From: CAZSVP01 sp964637185
Lineage (GTDB): Bacteria > Patescibacteriota > Saccharimonadia > CAILAD01 > BJGX01
Length of the DNA stretch: 16,140 nt
Reading direction: 5' to 3'
NCBI GenBank assembly: GCA_964637185.1
Contig: CAZWVB010000015.1
Location: 1-16,140, forward strand
This document shows positions 6,945 through 12,246 of the stretch, piece by piece (within the stretch, counting starts at the first letter, position 1; the number at the start of each line of letters is the position of its first letter). The translations under genes were made by a program, and so were the position numbers. The notes beneath the pieces were generated by a model. It had not been told where the DNA came from and made no database searches. It saw only the letters and a list, made by a program, of their open reading frames with translations.

Positions 6945-7319
6945 ATGAGCCAAGACATCCTATCTTACAATCGGTCTCAATCCAACGAAAACAGAGCAAT
7001 ATGCGAGCGATTGATGACTATTATCAACACCAATATGCCAGACTTTGAAAGTAAGATATGGCATGGGTCGCCAGTCTGGTTTGACGATGGCAACCCTGTA
7101 GTCGGCTATAGCGTGCTCAAAGATTGTGTACGGATACTATTCTGGAGTGGCCAAGGATTTGATGAGCCTGGTTTGCAGCCGGAGGTCAGCTTCAAGGCGG
7201 CTGAGGCGCGCTATACGGCCGTAGATCAGATTGATGAATCAAGCCTAAAGAGCTGGCTTGCAAAAGCCCAAACTATCCAGTGGGATTACAAAAACATAGT
7301 CAAACAAAAGGAAAGCTAG
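6945..7319 (+). CDS. DUF1801 domain protein
   Basis: 124 residues, single DUF1801 domain. The diagnostic strands are ESKIWHGSPVWFDDGNPVVGY (shared Trp-Gly-Pro or Trp-His-Gly turn), CVRILFWSGQGF and ARYTAVDQIDESSLKSWL. The function is unknown; the family shares the frataxin-like fold of YdhG. It starts 6 nt after a TAGTAT box. It is divergent from the tandem DUF1801 gene and convergent with a third one, so the paralogues probably arose by local duplication or were gathered as a functional set. Confidence 0.85.
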   Translation: MSQDILSYNRSQSNENRAICERLMTIINTNMPDFESKIWHGSPVWFDDGNPVVGYSVLKDCVRILFWSGQGFDEPGLQPEVSFKAAEARYTAVDQIDESSLKSWLAKAQTIQWDYKNIVKQKES

Positions 7320-7340
7320 AGCGTCTGAGGTAAAGTGGAA

Positions 7341-7715
7341 TTACTTGGCTTTCTTTTTAGCCTTGTTAGCTTTCGCCTGAGTGCGTAACACTTGTCGAAT
7401 CTCTGCAGCCGGTACTGCCTGATCAAACCTAATTTGGATGGTTTTGCCACCGGTCTTGTAGCCTTTGGCCTCGAGCTTGGCGCGGAACTCGGACTCAAAC
7501 GAGGGGCCAAAGCCAAAACTTACATACTCTTTGAAAGCATCAAATCCCGCCAACAAACCATCTTTGCGGTAGTACGGCTGGCCCCAGCTGATGCCTTCTT
7601 CTATTCCTGGCACGGCCGACAGTATGACTGCCCGTAGTTCTTTGATCTTTGGCTGAGCTTCTTTCGGAGTCAGAGCGATCCACTGATCTACTGTCTCGAG
7701 GGTGTAATCTCGCAT
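7341..7715 (-). CDS. DUF1801 (YdhG-like) protein
   Basis: 124 residues. VDQWIALTPKEAQPKIKELR opens the domain, GIEEGISWGQPYYRKDGLLAGF is the core strand-turn, and KTGGKTIQIRFDQAVP the closing strand; this is close to domain 2 of the tandem protein. The C-terminus is a Lys/Ala tail (AKANKAKKKAK) which could bind nucleic acid. The ATG overlaps the stop of the YdeI-type gene as TAATG, so the two are cotranscribed and coupled. YdeI and DUF1801 genes are frequent neighbours in other bacteria. Confidence 0.85.
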   Translation of the reverse strand: MRDYTLETVDQWIALTPKEAQPKIKELRAVILSAVPGIEEGISWGQPYYRKDGLLAGFDAFKEYVSFGFGPSFESEFRAKLEAKGYKTGGKTIQIRFDQAVPAAEIRQVLRTQAKANKAKKKAK

Positions 7716-8119
7716 TAGGGATGTAGCTTCCCAGCTGCCAGCATGTCACAGATCTGTACTACTCGCTGAGCATGTTTGGCTTTGTCTTTCTCGGCATTGG
7801 CCCAACTTATGTAATCACGCTTCTCGTCAGGTGACAACTTGCTCCAGGTAGCCTTGGCCTTGGGCATCTTACCGAGAGCTTTGTACAGGCTCATCGGTAC
7901 TAGTGCGTAGCAGCACGGCCGGCGCTTGCCGGCCTCAAGCATCGATGGCACGCGCTCGACACGGCTTTGGCGGGTCTTGTCTTGTTTGGCATCATCTATC
8001 CAGCTGACAAAATCGCGGCGGGCGATAGGGGTGAGGCTATCCCACAATTTCTTCGCCTTGGGGTTGGATTTGAGCACTGCTGTGAGCTCAGCTGGTGTCT
8101 GTACGGTGGTGTTAGTCAT
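7715..8119 (-). CDS. YdeI/OmpD-associated protein with two tandem repeats
   Basis: 134 residues made of two copies of the YdeI/OmpD-associated (OmdA-like) helical module. Copy 1 reads AKKLWDSLTPIARRDFVSWI and ends EAGKRRP; copy 2 reads AKATWSKLSPDEKRDYISWA and ends AAGKLHP. Each has the Arg-Asp/Arg-Glu-Phe/Tyr-Val/Ile-Ser-Trp core. The family is annotated for bacteriocin protection in some bacteria, but its mechanism is unclear. The start at 8119 is 6 nt after a TATAAT. It is the first gene of a two-gene operon with the DUF1801 gene at 7341. Confidence 0.85.
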   Translation of the reverse strand: MTNTTVQTPAELTAVLKSNPKAKKLWDSLTPIARRDFVSWIDDAKQDKTRQSRVERVPSMLEAGKRRPCCYALVPMSLYKALGKMPKAKATWSKLSPDEKRDYISWANAEKDKAKHAQRVVQICDMLAAGKLHP

Positions 8120-8125
8120 TGCTCA

Positions 8126-8134
8126 ATTATACCA
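8126..8134 (-). promoter_or_regulatory. Extended -10 promoter of the YdeI-DUF1801 operon
   Basis: TGGTATAAT on the minus strand, a full TGnTATAAT extended -10, 6 nt before the ATG at 8119. A possible TTGAGC -35 lies 19 nt upstream. Confidence 0.6.
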
Positions 8135-8213
8135 AACAGGGCTTTGTGTCGCTCAATGTCGATCTTTTGCTAGATGATAATTATGGAAAAATGCAAGAAT
8201 ACGTATCACATAT

Positions 8214-8618
8214 TTAGTTTAACAGCTGGGCATCTTCATCCAATTTAGTAATATCCCCATCTTCCGCATACCATAAATAAATCAAATCTGCTTCACTATT
8301 TTGTAGATTCTTCATGGCGTGAGGGGTATTTGCAGGAATACTAATAACTGTTTTGGATACTACCACTTTTGTTTCTTCTCCTACCAACCATTGAATTTTA
8401 CCGTTCAATTGAATATATATCTCGTCAGCAGGGTGCATATGTACTGGGTAGTTTGCGTTCGGTTTTAGAGTTACTTGGCCAATTCTAACTTGCTTTGATT
8501 TCAGTTTTCCTTCTCGTCCAACATATTCCTTCACCTCGTATAGGCTAGTTAGCCAGTCAGGATAATGTTTTGACTGACCACCGGCAACAAGCTTGGCAAT
8601 ATCAATAAAGTTTGTCAT
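8214..8618 (-). CDS. Cupin-domain protein
   Basis: 134 residues, one cupin barrel. Motif 1 is YPVHMHPADEIYIQLNG (about 58-74) with the metal-type His-x-His and Glu; motif 2 is IPANTPHAMKN (about 94-104) with the third His. The set His, His, Glu, His would bind one divalent metal. Small single cupins serve as isomerases, dioxygenases or sensors, so the function is open. The start is 6 nt after an extended -10. Base composition is clearly more AT-rich than the pyrimidine block. This is the gene of the AT-rich array farthest from the tRNA. Confidence 0.85.
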   Translation of the reverse strand: MTNFIDIAKLVAGGQSKHYPDWLTSLYEVKEYVGREGKLKSKQVRIGQVTLKPNANYPVHMHPADEIYIQLNGKIQWLVGEETKVVVSKTVISIPANTPHAMKNLQNSEADLIYLWYAEDGDITKLDEDAQLLN

Positions 8619-8624
8619 AAATCA

Positions 8625-8635
8625 ATTTTATCAAA
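8625..8635 (-). promoter_or_regulatory. Extended -10 promoter of the cupin gene
   Basis: TTTGATAAAAT on the minus strand ending 6 nt before the ATG at 8618; same TTTGATANNAT form as three other genes in the window. Confidence 0.5.
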
Positions 8636-8656
8636 GATCCTTTTGATAAGCGGCGT

Positions 8657-8693
8657 TGGCTTCGGTATAGCCTTCGATGTAGGATGTTAGAAC
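8657..8693 (-). repeat. Degenerate fifth copy of the gene-end repeat (copy E)
   Basis: The plus strand shows TGGCTTCGGTAT, then 14 bases, then GGATGTTAGAAC. The right end is identical to copies B and C, and the left end differs from TGGCTCCGTGT by about two bases, but the middle is longer. As at the other copies a reading frame stops here, with TAA inside the GTTCTAAC core. The relation is likely for the right half and uncertain for the left half, which could instead be an old coding tail. Confidence 0.4.
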
Positions 8694-8872
8694 TCTAATA
8701 CTCTCTTAGCAAGAACACTGGTAGGTAATTCAGCATCGATATAATCATCTACTATACCTTCTGTTTCTAAATCTTCTTGTAATTCTATTTCGCCAACCAT
8801 CCAGGGTGATGTGTCATCTTTTTGTATTATATCGTTGACTATTTGGCGGGAGTAAGGACAAACATAACTGAT
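8687..8872 (-). pseudogene. Orphan 61-codon reading frame after the SWIM gene, no start codon at its head
   Basis: Directly after the TAA stop of the SWIM gene, the same frame stays open for 61 codons, beginning ISYVCPYSRQIVND, running through an acidic middle (ELQEDLETEGIVDDY) and ending AKRVLEF at a TAA inside repeat copy E. Its composition looks coding, but there is no ATG or GTG at its head; the first in-frame ATG, at WMVGEI, gives only 37 residues. It may be the C-terminal part of the SWIM protein cut off by a stop mutation, or the remains of another gene. I do not recognise the family; the CPYS motif alone is too little to call a glutaredoxin. Confidence 0.45.
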
Positions 8873-9178
8873 TTAGTTGTTAACTAGAAATAGGGCTACT
8901 GCCACACAATGCTTGCAAAATATGTCGTGGGTCTTGGGGTTGCCGCTACAGTGCCAGCTGTGTTGATCACTGGAAATTTCCATCCAAACATGGCGCTTGC
9001 CACCGCCACCCTCGCCGACAGCTCCACTAAGTCCGCCAGCCCAGGCCTCTATCATACTAGCCTCTTGAGCAATTACCTCTACTGCACCACGTTCATATAT
9101 AGCCGTGCCATAGGCGATGTTTGATGGAATAGCTAGATTGGCTAGGCCTGTCTTTGCTAGGTATCTTTTTAGAGTCAT
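8873..9178 (-). CDS. SWIM zinc-finger protein, possibly truncated
   Basis: 101 residues from the ATG at 9178. The N-terminal part (NIAYGTAIYERGAVEVI) matches the region that precedes SWIM fingers in small bacterial proteins. The finger itself is SWHCSGNPKTHDIFCKHC near residues 73-90. The C-x-H pair (CKH) is intact, but the first pair reads C-S-G instead of C-x-C, so one zinc ligand appears to be missing. SWIM fingers bind DNA or proteins. The frame continues for 61 codons after the stop, so the protein could once have been about 163 residues. A Gly-rich insert (GEGGGGK) lies in the middle. It starts 6 nt after a TAAACT box. Confidence 0.65.
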   Translation of the reverse strand: MTLKRYLAKTGLANLAIPSNIAYGTAIYERGAVEVIAQEASMIEAWAGGLSGAVGEGGGGKRHVWMEISSDQHSWHCSGNPKTHDIFCKHCVAVALFLVNN

Positions 9179-9184
9179 GACTTT

Positions 9185-9190
9185 AGTTTA
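9185..9190 (-). promoter_or_regulatory. -10 box of the SWIM gene
   Basis: TAAACT on the minus strand, 6 nt before the ATG at 9178. No convincing -35 was found. Confidence 0.4.
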
Positions 9191-9350
9191 CAGTCGTTTC
9201 CAGTTGATACGAGTACTGTATCGACATTGTTTTTTTACCGAAAAAGACCCATTCGCCCGATGCTAAAGGCAGTGAGTATGATTACTTTTATTCCTACAAA
9301 CTATTAGCAACATGGAAGTAATTACTTTACTAACCTCTTAATTAAAAAGC
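9191..9350. other. 160-bp AT-rich intergenic stretch
   Basis: No reading frame of note. It holds a perfect 12-bp palindrome, AAGTAATTACTT (9316-9327), and half of a terminator-like arm (AAAAAGACCC, near 9243) that matches the stems of the terminators at 10543 and 12096 but lacks its partner arm. It may be a decayed junction of the array. Confidence 0.35.
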
Positions 9351-10001
9351 TCATTTAGCACGATTACCATTCGGCTGAATCACCCACCATAAGCCTCCGT
9401 GGGTGACAACGTTATGACATTTCACCTCCCCAGGGCCCTCATTTGCGTAGTAATATAGCGGGTGACCATTGTAGGTTACTTGTGTACTGCCATCGTTGCG
9501 CTTGGTTGTGCCAAGTAAGTCACTTTTCACCTCTCCGGCTACATGTGGAGTCCCATTGGTCAATACAGGTGGCCAAGCTTCTGCACATTCCCCGTAACAT
9601 TCAGCTTTTGAGGACTGCTCCAACTCCCATATATAAATAGCCTGCTTTTTTTCATTAAACAGCATTGTTCCAAACTCACTGTCACCAGTAGTGATAACTG
9701 TTCCAGTGACTTGCGGTGATGTTGTGTTCGGATCTACAGTCTTTTGCGATGACTCATTTTTGGTTATTGAACCTGTACCTGTGTTGGCCGTAGAATTACT
9801 ATTTTTGTTATTTACCAATAATAGCCAGGCAATCAACCCCATAACAGCCAAGACTAGGGCCATAGTCATTACAATAAATATTGGCTTTTTGCTGTTGGTT
9901 TGCTGTTGCGGTAATGGATCTTGAGGAAGATTTTGATCTCTGCCCGAGCTAGACTTTGCTTGACTAGGCAGGGCACTTTGCTGAATTTTTTCCTTACCCA
10001 T
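9351..10001 (-). CDS. Membrane-anchored COG4315-type (Yx4D-like) extracellular protein
   Basis: 216 residues. Residues 1-37 are cytoplasmic and Gln/Ser/Pro-rich, 40-63 form one transmembrane helix (IFIVMTMALVLAVMGLIAWLL), then a Ser/Thr/Asn linker to about 105. The outer domain (about 106-210) has TMLFNEKKQAIYIWELE, CYGECAEAWPPV and GHPLYYYANEGPGEV with a C-terminal GGLWWVIQPNG, matching the COG4315 lipoprotein repeat family; the usual Tyr-x4-Asp ends in Glu here. Anchoring is by a signal-anchor helix rather than a lipobox. The function is unknown; redox or haem roles have been proposed for relatives. Three Cys could form a disulfide. The start is supported by a TATTAT box 7 nt upstream. Confidence 0.85.
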   Translation of the reverse strand: MGKEKIQQSALPSQAKSSSGRDQNLPQDPLPQQQTNSKKPIFIVMTMALVLAVMGLIAWLLLVNNKNSNSTANTGTGSITKNESSQKTVDPNTTSPQVTGTVITTGDSEFGTMLFNEKKQAIYIWELEQSSKAECYGECAEAWPPVLTNGTPHVAGEVKSDLLGTTKRNDGSTQVTYNGHPLYYYANEGPGEVKCHNVVTHGGLWWVIQPNGNRAK

Positions 10002-10005
10002 TGCA

Positions 10006-10014
10006 ATTATAATA
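10006..10014 (-). promoter_or_regulatory. -10 region of the COG4315-type gene
   Basis: TATTATAAT on the minus strand offers TATTAT (7 nt before ATG 10001) or TATAAT (4 nt before); the first fits the spacing seen at the other leaderless genes. Confidence 0.5.
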
Positions 10015-10074
10015 ACATGTTAATTTACTAAATGTAGTTATGGGCATCCTTTGACAATTTCAGGATAATATTAT

Positions 10075-10102
10075 AGCTCCGTGTGGTGATGGGTGTTGGA
10101 AC
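10075..10102 (-). repeat. Gene-end repeat, copy D
   Basis: Plus strand AGCTCCGTGTGGTGATGG followed by GTGTTGGAAC. It differs from copies B and C at a few positions. Its last base is the first base of the C39-like gene's stop codon (TAG on the minus strand). No clear terminator hairpin follows it, unlike copies A to C. Confidence 0.7.
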
Positions 10103-10506
10103 TATTCTAGCTCTAGAACATACATAACCTCGCCAGGAAGTTTATCTCGAAAACCAGAGCTTGGATTATTAAACATTCGGTCATCTTGTAGGTTTATCCT
10201 TGGGTCCATCCATTTGCCGTTATGAAATGCTAAGTAATGTCCAACTGGAAATTTTGTAGAACGTCGCAATAGCACTATTGTTCCTTCCTTTGGGTCTATA
10301 CTTTGATTTGGCCTTATATGTCGCGATGCGTAATGGAGCCCAAAACGGTTTAACTCATTTCTGAAATGTTTAATAATAAATCGATTGCTTTTTGCTTGTT
10401 CTGGCCCAAGAAATTCTTCGGCTTCTTTATATGAAATATTGCAGACAAAGGCAAAACAAGCAATTCCGCAACCGTTTGGCATTTCTTGGGTAATACTTTT
10501 CTTCAT
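10102..10506 (-). CDS. C39-like cysteine peptidase domain protein
   Basis: 134 residues, one papain-like domain. The N-terminus TQEMPNGCGIACFAFV puts Gln before Cys and the Cys at the head of a helix (about residues 7-18). VGHYLAFHNGKWMDP near residue 88 supplies the His and downstream Asp. This Q-C-H-D order is the C39 peptidase pattern. There is no signal peptide or transmembrane helix and no ABC transporter domain, so it is a stand-alone cytoplasmic enzyme; peptide cleavage or acyl transfer are both possible. The promoter is leaderless (TATACT, 6 nt). The gene stops exactly at repeat copy D. The AT-rich codon use matches its neighbours in the array, not the pyrimidine genes. Confidence 0.75.
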   Translation of the reverse strand: MKKSITQEMPNGCGIACFAFVCNISYKEAEEFLGPEQAKSNRFIIKHFRNELNRFGLHYASRHIRPNQSIDPKEGTIVLLRRSTKFPVGHYLAFHNGKWMDPRINLQDDRMFNNPSSGFRDKLPGEVMYVLELE

Positions 10507-10512
10507 GAGTTA

Positions 10513-10540
10513 AGTATAGATTTTGTATTTCTATATGCAA
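10513..10540 (-). promoter_or_regulatory. Predicted promoter of the C39-like gene
   Basis: TTGCAT -35 (10535-10540), 16-nt spacer, TATACT -10 (10513-10518), then 6 nt to the ATG at 10506. The -35 lies 3 nt from the terminator of the upstream unit. Confidence 0.55.
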
Positions 10541-10542
10541 CC

Positions 10543-10570
10543 TAAAAAAGACCCTATCGGGTCTTTTTTA
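10543..10570 (-). terminator. Rho-independent terminator after the deoxyribosyltransferase-like pair
   Basis: 12-bp perfect stem, TAAAAAAGACCC (10543-10554) with its complement at 10559-10570, 4-nt loop. A/T tracts on both sides make it usable in both directions. The stem core is the same as that of the terminator at 12096-12117. Confidence 0.85.
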
Positions 10571-10580
10571 GAATAATTCC

Positions 10581-10610
10581 TGGCTCCGTGTGGTGGCGGA
10601 TGTTAGAACC
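10581..10610 (-). repeat. Gene-end repeat, copy C
   Basis: Plus strand TGGCTCCGTGTGGTGGC then GGATGTTAGAACC. It begins 3 nt after the TAA stop of the gene at 10614-11000 in that gene's sense, and a terminator follows 10 nt further on. Read on the minus strand it carries GGTTC near one end and GGAGCCA at the other, as in the 3' end of the tRNA-Asn at 12285-12359. Confidence 0.75.
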
Positions 10611-10613
10611 TGT

Positions 10614-11000
10614 TTAATGTACCAATAGTTGCTTGATTTGTCTTGGGTTTTCTAATACTGCCTCAATCAATGTTGAGCGAGACAAGTCAGCATCTGGTTC
10701 AATTGTAAAAATGAGCTTTGACTTGGCGATTGCATATCCTATTTCTATGTTTACACTTGTACCTATATAGCCGTCTTTGTTGATAACCAAAATTGCATCT
10801 GAAGAACTAATCTCACTAAAATGCTCGTCAATTAGCTTCTTTACTTCTTTCCGTTTTTCATCAGCAGTTAATTGTACCCACTTTTCTGTGCCGGACACTT
10901 TTGGTGGGCAAAACACATCTACGCCTGCCTTTTTTATCTCATCGGCATAATATTTAGCAAACTCATGGTACTTTGTAGAACTACAGATAACCACTTTCAC
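10614..11000 (-). CDS. Nucleoside 2-deoxyribosyltransferase-like protein 2
   Basis: 128 residues starting with a GTG at 11000, 2 nt after the stop of the preceding gene, with AAAAGGA about 11 nt upstream as a possible ribosome site. MKVVICSS at the N-terminus is a Rossmann-like first strand. SSDAILVINKDGYIGTSVN followed by IEIGYAIAKSKLIF (about 67-99) is the family core, with the Glu in E-I-G-Y-A at the place of the catalytic Glu. Such proteins transfer or hydrolyse N-glycosidic bonds of nucleosides or nucleotides. The partner gene at 11003 has the same fold, so the pair may act together. Substrate and reaction are not determined. Confidence 0.7.
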   Translation of the reverse strand: MKVVICSSTKYHEFAKYYADEIKKAGVDVFCPPKVSGTEKWVQLTADEKRKEVKKLIDEHFSEISSSDAILVINKDGYIGTSVNIEIGYAIAKSKLIFTIEPDADLSRSTLIEAVLENPRQIKQLLVH

Positions 11001-11002
11001 TG

Positions 11003-11410
11003 TCAGTCCGTCCTTTTAGTGCTTAGCTTTTGAAGTACATCTTCAATGGTATCCAAATGACAAACTGCCGGATGAAGATAGAAGATAGATAGGTGGTTTC
11101 TTGAGCCAATTGTAATAATCTGTGGTTTTCCAACTGCCTCATTAAGTGCCAGAGCGGCTCCCAACTCTACATACATGCCTTTGCCGGGCTTGGAATTGTT
11201 ACTTACCAAAATATATACATCAGCTTCTACTACTCCTGTAATGTCTTTTGCGGCTCGCAGTCCTGCCTCTTTTTGGTTTGTTAGCTTATCTCCAATATCA
11301 TCAGTTTTAGTCCAATCATGCGTAACTTCATGTCCAGCGTCTTGGAGTTTCTTATATATAGAATTAATCTCTTCTTTTTCATCTATTTGGCCCGATACAA
11401 ATATCTTCAT
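11003..11410 (-). CDS. Nucleoside 2-deoxyribosyltransferase-like protein 1
   Basis: 135 residues from the ATG at 11410. MKIFVSGQIDEKEEI is the first strand and nucleotide loop; EVTHDWTKTDDIGD resembles the DW-containing segment after the second strand; VVEADVYILVSNNSKPGKG followed by MYVELGAALALNE (about 60-90) is the family core with the Glu of V-E-L-G-A. The second homologue begins 2 nt after the stop, so they form an operon ending at repeat copy C and its terminator. Nucleotide salvage or clearance, or an NAD-cleaving defence role, are possible for this fold; nothing in the sequence decides. Confidence 0.7.
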   Translation of the reverse strand: MKIFVSGQIDEKEEINSIYKKLQDAGHEVTHDWTKTDDIGDKLTNQKEAGLRAAKDITGVVEADVYILVSNNSKPGKGMYVELGAALALNEAVGKPQIITIGSRNHLSIFYLHPAVCHLDTIEDVLQKLSTKRTD

Positions 11411-11416
11411 AAAACA

Positions 11417-11427
11417 ATCATATCAAA
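11417..11427 (-). promoter_or_regulatory. Extended -10 promoter of the deoxyribosyltransferase-like pair
   Basis: TTTGATATGAT on the minus strand, 6 nt before the ATG at 11410, with TTGAAG about 15 nt upstream of the -10. The 11-nt box is identical to the one before the acetyltransferase gene. Confidence 0.55.
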
Positions 11428-11467
11428 TTAATTATAACTTCAATCACAATGGCCACCCAAAAACAAA

Positions 11468-11489
11468 AACAGAGGCATTTGCCTCTGTT
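11468..11489 (-). terminator. Terminator after the acetyltransferase gene
   Basis: 9-bp stem AACAGAGGC (11468-11476) with GCCTCTGTT (11481-11489), 4-nt loop, followed in the minus direction by TTTTTGTTTTTG. It lies 19 nt beyond repeat copy B. Confidence 0.85.
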
Positions 11490-11507
11490 ATGTTTGGTTC
11501 TAACTTT

Positions 11508-11536
11508 TGGCTCCGTGTTGTGATGGATGTTAGAAC
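11508..11536 (-). repeat. Gene-end repeat, copy B, with flanking inverted octamer
   Basis: Plus strand TGGCTCCGTGTTGTGAT then GGATGTTAGAAC. Its last base is shared with the stop codon of the acetyltransferase. Only here, a second octamer GTTCTAAC at 11497-11504 is the exact inverse of GTTAGAAC at 11529-11536, so the 40-bp block can fold on itself. Confidence 0.75.
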
Positions 11537-12078
11537 TATCGTGGCAGTACCATGAGCTGTTCAGGGTCTTCTTCGCCAGGGACTTGCATCACTTGTTTAC
11601 TTTCAAACCCAGCCTTTTCTAGAGCACTAATTGAACGAGGGTTATGTATGCTTGGGCTTGCCACAACAAATTTAGCATCACCATATTGCTCGCCAATAAC
11701 ACTCTGCACAAAAGAAGTAGCTATTTGTGGCCCCAAACCTTTGCCTATATATTCTCCTTCACCAATGAACCAATCAATAGCAACAGAGTTATCAAGATTT
11801 ATGGCTTCCGCATAGTCTTTATAATCTTTTACCCAATAAGCCTGCACCATACCTATTGGTATGTTTTCTACTACAGTAACAAAACATCTCGTGGCACTTT
11901 TGCCGTCAATTCTTCGTCCGTATTTCTTCTCAATAGCTTCAGGTGTAGATGGCTCCTTCCACCATTTTTTTACTTGAGGTGCTTCCAGCCACTTGGCAAA
12001 CAACGGAAAGTCGTCCCGTGTCATAGGCCTAAAACTAACATCTGGCTTTGGTTCAAGTTCTTTTGGATTTGTTTCCAT
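11536..12078 (-). CDS. GNAT acetyltransferase resembling aminoglycoside 6'-N-acetyltransferases
   Basis: 180 residues. The layout follows the AAC(6')-Ib-like branch of GNAT: SFRPMTRDDFPLFAKWL at 15-31, QVKKWWKE (35-42), NIPIGMVQAYWV, then DWFIGEGEYIGKGLG with the acetyl-CoA loop (about 102-116) and ASPSIHNPRSISALEKAGF near 140-158, the conserved Pro-Ser/Asn-Arg/Glu-Lys-Ala-Gly-Phe end. Enzymes of this branch acetylate aminoglycoside 6'-amines; others acetylate siderophore or lysine-like amines, so resistance activity is plausible, not shown. The start lies 7 nt after an extended -10. It is the protein-coding gene of the array nearest the tRNA and stops on repeat copy B. Confidence 0.8.
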   Translation of the reverse strand: METNPKELEPKPDVSFRPMTRDDFPLFAKWLEAPQVKKWWKEPSTPEAIEKKYGRRIDGKSATRCFVTVVENIPIGMVQAYWVKDYKDYAEAINLDNSVAIDWFIGEGEYIGKGLGPQIATSFVQSVIGEQYGDAKFVVASPSIHNPRSISALEKAGFESKQVMQVPGEEDPEQLMVLPR

Positions 12079-12085
12079 TGTTTAC

Positions 12086-12096
12086 ATCATATCAAA
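12086..12096 (-). promoter_or_regulatory. Extended -10 promoter of the acetyltransferase gene
   Basis: TTTGATATGAT on the minus strand, 7 nt before the ATG at 12078. It directly abuts the T tract of the upstream terminator, so no -35 is possible in the normal place; activity would depend on the TGn extension. Confidence 0.5.
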
Positions 12097-12117
12097 AAAG
12101 ACCCAAACGGGTCTTTT
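12096..12117 (-). terminator. Terminator 14 nt beyond repeat copy A
   Basis: 9-bp stem AAAAGACCC (12096-12104) with GGGTCTTTT (12109-12117), loop AAAC, ending in TTTTTT in the minus direction. It ends any transcript coming from the tRNA side. It has the same stem core as the terminator at 10543. Confidence 0.8.
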
Positions 12118-12130
12118 AAGCATAAGTACT

Positions 12131-12149
12131 ATGGCTCCGGAGGCCGGAT
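12131..12149 (-). repeat. Exact 19-bp duplicate of the tRNA-Asn 3' end (copy A)
   Basis: ATGGCTCCGGAGGCCGGAT occurs here and at 12284-12302, where it is the acceptor and T-stem end of the tRNA including CCA and two bases beyond. The two copies are in the same orientation, 153 bp apart. The spacer holds no gene; it contains a GAACC-TAC-GGTTC hairpin at 12217-12229 and the tRNA terminator. It looks like an attachment-site duplicate. Confidence 0.8.
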
Positions 12150-12246
12150 ATCGGCTAGCGCCTCCTCCACTCAAAAGTGCTCGAAATAAATTTCTGTGCG
12201 CTTTATCGCTCCGCCGAACCTACGGTTCGTTCTGGTACCCAGAATT

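Noticed and set aside
8640..8700. A short coding tail, VLTSYIEGYTEANAAY, on the minus strand through copy E
   Set aside because: It looks protein-like but has a stop a few codons upstream and no start; it could be a relic of an older gene end, and I cannot separate this from chance.
8687..8872. The orphan frame as a glutaredoxin
   Set aside because: CPYS alone is too weak; the cis-Pro and glycine-rich signatures that follow in glutaredoxins are missing.
10075..11536. Repeats B, C and D as functional tRNA genes
   Set aside because: After the TTC of the T-loop they have about 5 nt too many to the acceptor end, the T-stem does not pair, and no 5' half precedes them.
8200..12150. A classical integron cassette array
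   Set aside because: There is no integrase, no attI, no consensus attC pair at copies C and D, and the cassettes carry their own promoters and terminators. The array logic is similar, but the sites are not attC.
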